Shown here: positions 1-9,589 of the stretch, one piece after another | How the letters are laid out: every line of letters begins with the position of its first letter | How positions within the stretch are numbered: position 1 is the stretch's first letter | Assembly (NCBI GenBank): GCA_022496185.1 | Contig: WTXG01000296.1 | Span: forward strand, 1 to 42,009 | Reading direction: 5' to 3' | Origin: Multifurca ochricompacta | Lineage: Eukaryota > Basidiomycota > Agaricomycetes > Russulales > Russulaceae | DNA: 42,009 nucleotides | Made by a program: the position numbers and the translations under genes | The notes under the pieces: model-generated | Seen by the model: only the letters and a program-made list of their open reading frames with translations | What the model was told of the DNA's origin: nothing | Databases searched by the model: none

Positions 1-829
1 CTGGTCGCCGTTTCTTTTGCCATTAGTTCAACGATTACCAATAATCATGCTGAGGCCACTCACATTTGAGCGCCACAGGTACCAGTTGGGACTACAATGC
101 AGAGCCCGCTCATAATTTTAATGGTATCAGCCCCAGAACAACTAATCCACCTAGCGCCGCTCAGACTTTTATTATACGCAGTACAGCACTGGGATCTTGA
201 GAGAAGAAGGGTTCAATGTCGATGAAGGCACTGAAATAGACGAATACACTTGAAGGCTTGAGCCTGAATGAGCTCAAATCGGTAACGCCGATAATACCGA
301 ATACGTCGATGAGGCTACCTTCAAGGGCTGTGACAGACAAAGCTGGCATTTCTTTATATACATGAGGTCTGTATGAAACTATGAAACGAGCCAAATCCAA
401 GTTTTCATGGGAAATGAAAGGGTGACACACTATATCGAGTGGTCGAAAGCGCGAGAAGGCACGGCAAGTCGGGCCAGAGCGGGCAGAGGTGGAAGACTTC
501 AGTCCCAGCCTGGACCAGATCCGAATACCATCCACATAGACGACCAAGGAACTCACATAGTGGTACCAATCCAGTGCTCATCACTCACCGAATCGTACCA
601 AATGTCACACTTCTACAGCTGACAAATAACAACATTTCATTTAATGATCCATGGACATGAACAACATACACTAAATGGACGACCTATAGCGAGTGTTGTC
701 GACAGTCACTCCCTTTATTCTTATTTTCAAATTCATTTACTCTTCCTCAATCGAACGCAACAAGGTGGGCTCGAACTTTGCGACATCAATCAACGAACCT
801 GATAAACCGCACGGCTCACTCAGAAACAC

Positions 830-1427
830 TCATGACAATTCAGAGAAATGGAAAATACGCACGGGAGAGGGATAAGCTTGACTTCAGAGGACCATAGGTG
901 GTCCCGAATACCGTCGCTGACAGATCAACCAAAGCCAACCACCGAAGATATAGAACTTGGCTTCCCCTTTCACAAATGAAACGTCGAAAGACACTTGACA
1001 CCATCTTTGAGGTTCCCTTCACTGCAGCCAACCGGAACGGCGTAATGATCGGGGTCCTGACAGAGAACTCTGCATTGATCTCGAAGGTGCCAACATCAAT
1101 GTAACTTTCAGCTGAGAGAGAGATTCAAGTCAATCAGTGACCATATTACAATACAGAGGACAACGAAAATGACTTACAACCCAAGTGATGCCCAGAGTGG
1201 AACCTCAATGTCAAAGTCATATCGTGGGACCTTGGTATCGTTGTGGAAAACAGGAGCGCCAGCTATGGCGTATACGTGGATAATTTCTGCAGTTAGCGGG
1301 TCCTCGTATTGGTGATGATGACCCTCAAGCCATTTCTCGAGTTCTAAGTTTCAGAGCTCATTAGAATGGATTACAGCTAGAATGGCAAGGTTCGACTCCC
1401 ACCAATATCACTAAGATCAGTGGACAT
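830..1427 (-). pseudogene. Small-gene family copy 1, decayed
   Basis: This is the unit A counterpart of the intact gene at 4015-4611, read on the minus strand. The start ATG (1425-1427) and most of the protein-coding sequence are recognisable, but the frame is broken at several points. One base is missing in the LKGYID region (about 1106-1112, GTAACTTTC where the intact copy has GTAACCTTTC). One base is missing in the VKGNLKDG region (about 1010-1020). The segment around 955-995 has several substitutions and indels, and the first donor site region (about 1401-1412) is altered. It is very unlikely to encode a full protein. The function of the family is unknown to me. Confidence 0.8.
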
Positions 1428-1493
1428 GTTGAGTGCTCTGTGATTGTAAGCGCGTGGGGTATGATGAAGAAACGTCGTCGGACTTTACTGTTG

Positions 1494-1501
1494 TATTTAT
1501 A
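1494..1501 (-). promoter_or_regulatory. TATA box of copy 1
   Basis: TATAAATA on the minus strand, about 70 bases upstream of the copy 1 start codon. The same octamer lies upstream of copies 2, 3 and 5, so it was part of the ancestral promoter. Copy 1 itself is a pseudogene. Confidence 0.5.
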
Positions 1502-2917
1502 CGGTTCAGAATGAACCGTCAACCAGACCAAGGGATTACATACTAGTAGTCTCCGGGGAGAAACATTCCTGTGTTCAGAGCAGTACCGGAGGCTACATTT
1601 TCTATATTGTTTGTAAAGCTGAGACAATGGAAGTGCCCAGGGTGTAGAATAATGATGAATGTTGTTGCGTCTGCTGACCTACGTTTAACGCTTCAGCAGA
1701 ATGAACAGGAAAAGCAAAGCTCCTATGCCCAAAATAGTAAAGCCAGATGATGGCCAGTTGCGGTGTTTACGTCTGTGTAAAGCGAAACGCTGGAGGGCTG
1801 TTGGTGCATCTGCTGCTCCACGTTTCGTGTCAGCGCTTCAGAAAGAATGATCCGGGGAAAGCAAAGTTCCTAAACCAGATGACCGAAGACCCTATGCTTC
1901 AGCGCTCCAGCTAGCACCCCTCGTATGCGAGCCCGCGGTGGTTATGTGGCTGACGAAGCATGTAGAATAATCAATGATTTCAAACGTAGGAGGGCCATCG
2001 TTTCATTTCCTTCTATACGTTTACGCTTCACAGTGAATTGTGAAGGCAAACGAGGGTACTCTGACCGGGAACAAAAAGTTCGTACTTCTATGCGAGCCCG
2101 CGTTGGCTAACTTTGAGGGCACAGAAGCCAGTTTGCATAACACCATTTTACAATTTAAAAACAGCAGACGTGACAGAGTGTCCGGGAAAGAAAAGATCCT
2201 GGGTTCAAAGGATGGAAGTACGTTGGTGCTTCCGGCTATTCGCCCAGCACATTGTGCCGAATCACGTGATATGAAGTTAAATAACAACAAATTCTGTTGA
2301 ACCCAAGATAGCGGTACAGAGGTTCCGGGATAGCGGTTCGACATGATTATGATCACGAGCGTTCATCTAAGATCTGACATATGATCTAATCACATCATTA
2401 AACAAGATAACAAGGTAACATGTTTATTTAATCTAGCAGCTAATATAGTACATAGAATGTATACAGTGGGTCAAAAAACTGTCCCAATGTTTGCACCGCA
2501 AAGGCGGGCTGCTGACCTCCAATTTGAATACTAGTATTGACAGTCTACAATAGATTGGTGACCCTGGTCACTGTTTCTTTTGCCATTAGTGTGAAAACAG
2601 GCATGGCGCAGACTGTACTTATATGCTACATTACTACTCTATCTCACCTTGTATGTGTAGAAACTTAGATGCTTTCAATAATGTGATAGCAACTTGATTG
2701 TGTAGCATATTTACATAGGCTTTTATATACATCTACATGTACTAATCGGCTATTAATCTAATTGTTAGTACAACGCGTTTATAATGTGATTATCATCACA
2801 TGACCGCTTTCGGATGTATTATTATCATTAGATCATTAAGTAACTAAGTGATTGTGATCGGCTGCTTTATCTCTGATCACAATCTTATGTCGGACCGCTC
2901 TACCGGTAGCTCTGTAC

Positions 2918-3055
2918 CATCAGGAAAATTACATTTCTAGAATGACGAGAGATGCCTGGTAGACTGTCTATTATGGTAAACATTACTATTATGGGTAGTC
3001 TAGCAGGGCATTTCTAGTCATTCTAGTCATGCTAGCAGATGTAATTTTCCTGATG
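2918..3055. mobile_element. Foldback MITE-like element 1 (138 bp)
   Basis: The element starts with CATCAGGAAAATTACAT and ends with the reverse complement ATGTAATTTTCCTGATG. The inner arms also pair (CTAGAATGAC against GTCATTCTAG, and GCCTGGTAGAC against GTCTAGCAGGGC), so nearly the whole element is an imperfect palindrome. A nearly identical element lies at 9447-9587. There is no coding capacity, which fits a non-autonomous foldback/MITE element. No clear target-site duplication was found, so the superfamily cannot be assigned. It lies within the B-specific insertion relative to unit A. Confidence 0.75.
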
Positions 3056-4014
3056 AGGCCATTCACATTTGAGCGCCACAGGTACCAGTTGGGACCACAA
3101 TGCAGAGCCCGCCCAAGGGCGGTATCAGTAATTTCAATGGTATCAGTCCCAGAGCAACCAATCCACCTACCGCTGCTCACCAAAGGCTTTGATTGTACAC
3201 GGTACAGCACTGGGATCTTGAGAGAAGAAGGGTTCAAAGTCGATGAAGGCACGAAGTAGGTGAGTACACCTGAAGGCTTGAGCCTGAATGGCCGAGAGCT
3301 CAAATCGGTAACACCGATAATACCGAATACATGTCTCATCAGTAAAGTACTTGTAAATACATTTAAAGGCGGCTCAAATCGCCTCGAATTATCATCGAAG
3401 TTATTCAAAAAGACGCTCCCTCTCCTGCTCGCATTCGAAGTCATTCCAACTCATTGGTATCTTTCTTTCATACGCTAGCTCCGCGACGCCACTACTCTCG
3501 CTCACGAACTCCGCGTCCAAGTTGCATCGACACTAACATGAGGTCTGTATGAAACTATGAAACGAGCCAAATCCAAGTTTTTATGGGTGTGAAAATGGAA
3601 GGGAGACACAACAACATCGAGTGGTCGAAAGCGCAAGAAGGCAAGTCGTGCCAGAAGAGCGGGCAGAGATGGAAGACTTCAGGCCCAGATCCCGAACACT
3701 GTCCACATAGATGACCAAGGCACTCACATAGTGGTACCAAATCCAGTGCTCATCACTCAACCGAATCGTACCAAATGTAATGTCACACTTCTACACCTAA
3801 CAAACAACACCATTTCATTCGACAATCCATGGACATGGACAACATACACTAAAATGGACGACCTATAGCGAGTGTTGTCGACAGTCACTCCCTTTATTCT
3901 TATTTTTCAATTTCAAATTTCATTTACTCTTCCTCAATCGAAACACAACAAGGTGGAGTCGAACTTTGCGACATCATCAGAACCTGATAAACACCACCGT
4001 TCACTCAGAAACAT

Positions 4015-4611
4015 TCATGGCAAGTTAGAGAAAATGGAAAATACGCACGGGAGAGGGATAAGCTTGACTTTCAGAGGACCATAAGTGGTCCCAAATACCG
4101 TCGCTGACAGATCAACCCAAAGCCAACCACTGTTGATATAGAACCTGGCAGTCCCTTTCAGAACCGCAATCCCGAAAGACACTTCGACTCCATCTTTGAG
4201 GTTTCCCTTCACTGTAGCCAACCGGTACGTCCCAAGGATCGGGACCTTAACAGAGAACTCTGCATTGATCTCGAAGGTGCCAACATCAATGTAACCTTTC
4301 AGCTGAGAGGGAGATCCAAGTCAATCAGTGACCATATTACAATACAGAGGACAACGAAAAATGACTTACAACCCAAGTGACGCCCCAGAGTGGGACCTCA
4401 ATGTCAAAGTCATATTGTGGGAGGTTGGTATCGTTGTGGAAAACAGGAGCGCCAGCTATGGCGTATACGTGGATAATTTCTGCAGTTAGGGGATCCTCAT
4501 ATTGATGATGATGACCCTCAATCCATTTCTCGAGACCTAGGTTTCAGAGCTCATCAGAATGGATTACAGCTAGAATGGCAAGAATCGATTCTCACCAAGA
4601 TCAGTGGACAT
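4015..4611 (-). CDS. Small-gene family copy 2 (intact, 156 aa, unknown function)
   Basis: Three exons on the minus strand: 4596-4611, 4370-4536 and 4015-4302. The introns (4537-4595 and 4303-4369) have GT..AG ends and the phases agree, giving 156 aa from MSTDLG to IFSNLP. Visible features are a GHHHQYED motif near residues 14-21, an aromatic-rich VPLWGVTW stretch before the second intron, then alternating hydrophobic and polar segments (LKGYID, VKGNLKDG, YINSGWLWVDL, VKLIPLP) that suggest a beta-rich fold. No signal peptide, transmembrane helix or cysteine pattern is evident, so it is probably cytosolic. A TATA box lies 73 bases upstream of the ATG. I do not recognise the family and assign no function. 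It is the only intact copy within the duplicated block. Confidence 0.8.
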
Positions 4612-4683
4612 GTTGAGCACTCTGTGATTGTGATTGTAAGCGTGTGGGGTATGATGAAGAAATGTCGTCGGATTTTACTGCTG

Positions 4684-4691
4684 TATTTATA
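4684..4691 (-). promoter_or_regulatory. TATA box of copy 2
   Basis: TATAAATA on the minus strand, 73 bases upstream of the copy 2 ATG. The intervening leader is almost the same as in copy 3 (ending in AGC(A/G)CTCAACATG), so both were probably expressed from the same kind of core promoter. Confidence 0.6.
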
Positions 4692-5681
4692 CGGTTCAGA
4701 ATGACTTGTCAACCAAACCAAGGGGTTACGTAGTGTGTTTAGAGCAGTACCGGAGGCTATATTTTCCTATATAGACTGTAAAGCTGAGGCAATGAAAGTA
4801 CCAAGGGTGTAGAATAATAATGACTGTTGTTGCATCTGCTGATCTACGTTTAACGCTTCAGCAGAATGAACAGGAAAAGCAAAGCTCCTATGCCTAAAAT
4901 GGTAAAGCCAGATGATGGAGACTGCGGTATTTACGTCTGTGTAGAGCGAAACGCTGGGAGGCTGTTGGTACATCTGCTTCTCTAAGTTTACGCGTCAGCG
5001 CTTCAGAAGAATGATCCGTGGAAAGCAAATTTCCTAAAACCAGATGACCGGAGACCCTATGCTTCAGCGCTCCAGCTAGCACCCTTCGTATGCGAGCCCG
5101 TGGTGGTAATGTGACTGAAGCATGTAGAATAATCAATAATTTCAAACGTAGGAGGGCCATCGTTTCATTTCCTTCTATACGTTTACGTTTCATAGTGAAT
5201 ATTTGTTAAGGCAAACGAGGGTACTCTGACCGGGAACAAAACGTTCGTACTTCTATGCGAGCCCGCGTTGGCTAACTTTGAGGGCACGGAAGCCAGTTTG
5301 CATAACACCATTTCACCATTTGAGAACAGCAGACGTGACAGAGTGTCCGGGAAAGAAAAAATCCTGAGTGCCACCAATGGGTGATACAAAATCAAATATG
5401 TTTACGTACGTACACGTGCTTGTGGTGCTTCCATGATCTCATCGTGTCGAATACATAATGCCCTGAACGAAAAGGCTTTTCTTCCCCGGACACTCGTTCT
5501 ATCTCGTTTTTTCTTTGAAGCGCGGGCTTGCATGAAAGGACGGAACGTATCATGTAGCTGTACCGGAGCTTTGCTTCCCTGAACGCCCTGACATTTCTCA
5601 CACGCCTGATCACTTTACTTGTCTCCATTCTGCAATGGAACATTGGACTGTACCGTCTACGTGGACGGCTTGATTGATCTA

Positions 5682-5765
5682 CATAAGGAAGATTATGCCT
5701 AGAATGACCAGCGCCCGAGTGCTTAGAATGACTAGCATGCCATTCTAGGCTGGTCACTCTAGGCC
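5682..5765. mobile_element. Degenerate foldback element fragment
   Basis: The sequence contains AAGGAAGATTATGCCTAGAA, then GAATGACTAG, then an inverted CATTCTAGGC, so it folds on itself. It shares the GAAGATTA..CTAGAATGACCAG signature of the elements at 9447, 9769 and 18053. It is shorter and more diverged than the two full foldback elements. Its ends are approximate. Confidence 0.45.
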
Positions 5766-5872
5766 GTTTGGCTATGCCACTCTGAACTCACGAGCATTTT
5801 CTTCCCCGGAAACAATAGATGGGTTGGCGCTACTCCACGGTTCCACACGCTTACAACCGTAGAGTGCTCGAC

Positions 5873-6335
5873 ATGTCTAACACTGATATTGGTGCAAATC
5901 GAAACCTGCCACTCTAATTGTATCTATTCTGATGCATACCAAATTTTAAACTCACAAAATGGCTTGCGGGTCATCATTATTCATACCAGGATAAGACGAC
6001 CGCTCAAATCGTTCATGTCGACGCCATAGGCGGTCACCTGGATTGTGAGTCATTTTTGTTACCCTCCGAGTTGCAATATGGCCACTGATTGGCTCCAATG
6101 TCAGGTGAAAGGCTATATCGACATTGTCTTGCTTGAGATCGATGCGGAGTTCTCTGTCAATGTTCCAACCTTTGAGACGATCCAGTTGGGTGAATTGAAG
6201 AGACATCTGAGAGATGGCGTCAATTTACCCCAAGCTTGCGTGTAGACGCCAAGTTCTACGTCTCCGATGACTGGCTTTTAGTGGTGTTTGTTGAGCCGGT
6301 AACGGATCAGAGTTGGCCGTTGGCGGTGCAAGATG
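5873..6335 (+). pseudogene. Small-gene family copy 4, internally deleted
   Basis: This is a diverged relative of the gene at 4015-4611. ATG and MSNTDIG are followed by an intron-like stretch, then a recognisable first half (GHHYSYQD..TAQIVHVDAI). The section matching the middle of the protein, about 80 bases, is missing: GCCATAG runs directly into GCGGTCACCTGGATT, just before a preserved donor GTGAGTC at about 6044. The third exon resumes after CAG (LKGYIDIVLLEIDAEFSVNV) but reaches a stop at 6243. The tail (AKFYVSDDWLLVV) is visible in another frame. It is broken and more divergent than copies 1-3, hence probably an older duplicate. Confidence 0.7.
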
Positions 6336-7440
6336 ACACTTACACACTCATTAAGTACAATCACAGCACAGCACACTCCTTACAGTATTCAAAGACAATA
6401 CTTCTGTATTTTACAATAGAGCTGTTTTGACCAGATTTATCTTTCTACCTCAGGCTGCGTTTCCACAGTGTTGTCCGCAATGGTGTCTTGCTCTGTGCTA
6501 TGTTGTATGGCATGTCTTTGTTATTTCGTAGCGCAACTATACTCTTTTAAGGACATCTTTTGATTCGACCCTCTAACCTAAACTAAAATTGATTCATTCC
6601 TCAAAATCTCATCGTCATCGGAATCTTGAATCTTGAATAAGGTCCATTTCAAATTATACATGCTCCATCCCCTGCTTCTATGAGCCCAGCAGCACCCAAA
6701 GTGTTCTACTAGACGCTCACTCCTACTACACACCACCCGCAACTGAGAGAGCCACCGACCGGTATCGTACATGCCGCTGTATGATCGCAAGATCATGTGA
6801 GTCCGAGGTGAAAGGTTTCTAGCGCGGAATTACAGAATGGAACCAAGTTGGAAGCCGCGTGCACAAGCCCCACCCCGTACATAATATAATAATAATGACA
6901 TCAAGTCACTCGGGGAAGGTTTTTGGGGTCGAGGTTGGAAAGAGAGTAGGGGGAGCGCGCAAGGCCAAAGAAAAGAGACTACTCCAGGTATAGGTACAGT
7001 GTCCAGAAAAAGAGGACCTCGCTGTTGTGCTTGATGAGACCTGAATGCTGCGCGCGTGTCCCGAAGGAAGCGTAGCAGTGCCAAAGCCCGTTGAAGGTGG
7101 TCCATTCAGGGGGCAATGGAAGAGGATGTCTGCCGCGGTCCTCGGGCGAGGATGAGCAACGTAGGATGGAGCTCGGAGAGCTCGGATAACTGATTGTTCC
7201 TTATGCCCCAATTGGATATCGTCGTTTAGCGGCACCCACCCTCTCTCCTGCAGTCATTGGACCGTTCGACAAGGAACTTTCACAGTGGATCCACTGCTGT
7301 ACTTGTATGCTTCCAAATGGATTGAAATAGGAAAACAAGTTGAAGGATGACATAGGGCCCGAGTCCAAGAAAGAAAAGCTCCTAGATCCAAAAAGGTTCA
7401 ACATAGAGTAGTAGCAGGTAATACAGATCAATTTACGTGC
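6336..7440. other. Gene-free spacer
   Basis: No reading frame here resembles a known protein and no splice-consistent gene could be built. The stretch separates degenerate copy 4 from the inverted unit C. Repeat similarity to units A and B resumes near 7440, where the sequence AGCTCGCATACGAGGGGTGCCAGCTGGAGCGCTGAAGC begins in inverted orientation. Confidence 0.5.
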
Positions 7441-7869
7441 TAGACATAACCACCGCGAGCTCGCATACGAGGGGTGCCAGCTGGAGCGCTGAAGCATACT
7501 AGTAGGGTGTCCGGTCATCTGGTTTTAGGAAATTTGCTTTCCACGGATCATTCTTCTGAAGCGCTGACGCGTAAACTTAGAGAAGCAGATGTACCAACAG
7601 CCTCCCAGCGTTTCGCTCTACACAGACGTAAACACCGCAGTCTCCATCATCTGGCTTTACCATTTTTGGCATAGGAACTTTGCTTTCCTGTTCATTCTGC
7701 TGAAGCGTTAAACGTAGATCAGCAGATGCAACAACAGTCATTATTATTCTACACCCTGGGTACTTCCATGGCCTCAGCTTTACAAACAATATAGAAAAAT
7801 ATAGCCTCCGGTACTGCTCTAAACACACTACGTAACCCCTTGGTTTGGTTGACAATTCATTCTGAACTG

Positions 7870-7877
7870 TATAAATA
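7870..7877 (+). promoter_or_regulatory. TATA box of copy 3
   Basis: TATAAATA 80 bases upstream of the copy 3 ATG at 7950, with the same leader as in copy 2. The gene it would drive is frameshifted. Confidence 0.55.
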
Positions 7878-7949
7878 CACCAGTAAAATCCGACGACGTT
7901 TCTTCATCATACCCCACACGCTTACAATCACAATCACAGAGCGCTCAAC

Positions 7950-8529
7950 ATGTCCACTGATCTTGGTGAGAATCGATTCTTGCCATTCTAGCTGTAATCC
8001 ATTCTGATGAGCTCTGAAACCTAGGTCTCGAGAAATGGATTGAGGGTCATCATCATCAATACGAGGATCCCCTAACTGCAGAAATTATCCACGTATACGC
8101 CATAGCTGGCGCTCCTGTTTTCCACAACGATACCAAGGTCCCACGATATGACTTTGACATTGAGGTCCCACTCTGGGGCGTCACTTGGGTTGTGAGTCAT
8201 TTTTCGTTGTCCTCTGTATTGTAATATGGTCACTGATTGACTTGGATCTCCCTCTCAGCTGAAAGGTTACATTGATATTGGCACCTTCGAGATCAATGCA
8301 GAGTTCTCTGTCAAGGTCCCGATCCTTGGGACGTTCCGGTTGGCTGCAGTGAAGGGAACCTCAAAGATGGTGTCCAAGTGTCTTTCGGGATTTCGGTTCT
8401 GAAAGGGACTGCCAGGTTCTATATCAACAGTGGTTGGCTTTGGGTTGATCTGTCAGCGACGGTATTCGGGACCACTTATGGTCCTCTGAAAGTCAAGCTT
8501 ATCCCTCTCCCGTGCGTATTTTACATTTT
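7950..8529 (+). pseudogene. Small-gene family copy 3, single frameshift
   Basis: This copy closely matches copy 2. Its exons are 7950-7965, 8025-8191 and from 8259, and both introns have intact splice sites. In the third exon one A is missing in GGGAACC at about 8355, where copy 2 has GGGAAACC. The frame then stops at 8400-8402, after about 109 codons. The remaining sequence down to the ancestral stop near 8542 is otherwise well preserved (GTARFYINSGWLWVDLSAT, in the shifted frame). Either it became a pseudogene very recently, it makes a truncated protein, or the missing base is a sequencing error in a short homopolymer. Function unknown, as for the family. Confidence 0.75.
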
Positions 8530-9446
8530 CTCTGACTTGCCATGAATGTTTCTGAGTGAATGGTGGTGTTTATCAGGTTCTGATGATGTCGCAAAGTTCG
8601 ACTCCACCTTGTTGTGTTTCGATTGAGGAAGAGTAAATGAAATTTGAAATTGAAAATAAGAATAAAGGGAGTGACTGTCGACAACACTCGCTATAGGTCG
8701 TCCATTTTAGTGTATGTTGTCCATGTCCATGGATTGTCGAATGAAATGGTGTTGTTTGTCAGGTGTAGAAGTGTGACATTACATTTGGTACGATTCGGTT
8801 GAGTAATGAGCACTGGATTTGGTACCACTATGTGAGTGCCTTGGTCATCTATGTGGACGGCGTTTGGGATCTGGGCCTGGGCCTGAGGTCTTTCATCTCT
8901 GCCCGCTCTGGCCTGACTTGCCTCCTCACGCTTTCAACCTTCGCCCGTTTGTCTCTCATGCCCAGTATCGAAGGATGGGTATCGTCGTGTGTCTTGGGCT
9001 ACCAGTAATATCAATGGTATCAATCCCAGAACAAGCAATCCACCGCCGCTGCTCTAACTGGTGATATCGACATCTCCAGCAAAGGTTTTGGTTACACGCC
9101 ATACAGTGCTGGGATCTCTACAGAGTACATATTTTTGCAGTTGTGATGCCACTGTACGATCGTAAGACCGTGTGAGTATGAAGGGAAGAGAAGGGTTCGA
9201 TGTTGATGATTACACTGAGACAGATGAGTAGCCATGCAAGTCTGGTAGGCCGCTTGCTAAACTTGAAGGCTTGAGCCTGAATGGCTGAGAGCTCGAATCG
9301 GTAACGCCGATAATGCCAATTATGTCGATGAAGCTGAATATGCTGATAAAGCTGAATGTGTCGAATGCGTTGACACATCAGATGCGTCGAATCCATCGAA
9401 AACTCATGAAACTTGGTAGACTGTTTGCTACCGTCGAAGGCTGTGG

Positions 9447-9587
9447 CATCAGGAAAATTACATCTGCTAGAATGACTAGAATGACTAAAAATGCCCTGCT
9501 AGACTACCCATAATAGTAATATTTACCATAAGGGGTGGTCTAACAGGGCATCTCTAGTCATTCTAGCAAATGTAATTTTTCCTGATG
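9447..9587. mobile_element. Foldback MITE-like element 2 (141 bp)
   Basis: CATCAGGAAAATTACATCTG at the left end and the matching inverted sequence ending in TTTTTCCTGATG at the right. The arms TGCTAGAATGACTAGA and TCTAGTCATTCTAGCA, and further in ATGCCCTG..AGAC with GTCTAACAGGGCAT, pair almost perfectly around a short AT-rich centre. It is nearly the same as the element at 2918-3055. No protein is encoded. Confidence 0.8.
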
Positions 9588-9589
9588 GG

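Larger units (their letters stand above)
1..2565. repeat. Segmental duplication unit A
   Basis: This stretch of about 2.6 kb recurs, with small differences and insertions, as unit B at 2566-5400 in the same orientation. The opening 27 bases (a run reading CTGGTC, then GTTTCTTTTGCCATTAG) reappear at about 2566-2592, which marks the unit boundary and argues for a head-to-tail tandem duplication. From left to right it holds a flank block (about 57-660), a decayed copy of the small gene family on the minus strand (about 830-1427), that copy's TATA box, and a shared upstream region with short internal repeats (about 1640-2230). The rest, to 2565, is AT-rich sequence without recognisable genes. Seen directly by comparing the copies by eye; percent identity was not computed. 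Confidence 0.85.
2566..5400. repeat. Segmental duplication unit B
   Basis: This is the second head-to-tail copy of unit A. It opens with the same 27-base boundary sequence and then carries about 460 bases absent from A (about 2593-3052), which include a foldback element at 2918-3055. It rejoins A at the GAGGCC..CACATTTGAGCGCC block. A second block specific to B lies at about 3330-3537. Gene copy 2 (4015-4611) and its upstream region follow, and similarity to A ends near 5375. Stretches without genes here are 2566-4014 and 4612-5400. Confidence 0.85.

Noticed and set aside
161..556. 131-codon frame on the minus strand in unit A (and similar frames near 3555-3740 and 8799-9064)
   Set aside because: The DNA is conserved among the three units but the reading frame is not; indels change frame between copies, so it behaves as non-coding flank.
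1385..1405. GGTTCGACTCCC in copy 1 looking like a tRNA B box
   Set aside because: The corresponding sequence in copies 2 and 3 (GAATCGATTCTC) is plainly the first intron of the small gene; the resemblance is chance.
1640..2230. CRISPR-like or regularly spaced repeat array
   Set aside because: The repeats are imperfect, few and differently spaced, and the genome is eukaryotic with spliceosomal introns.
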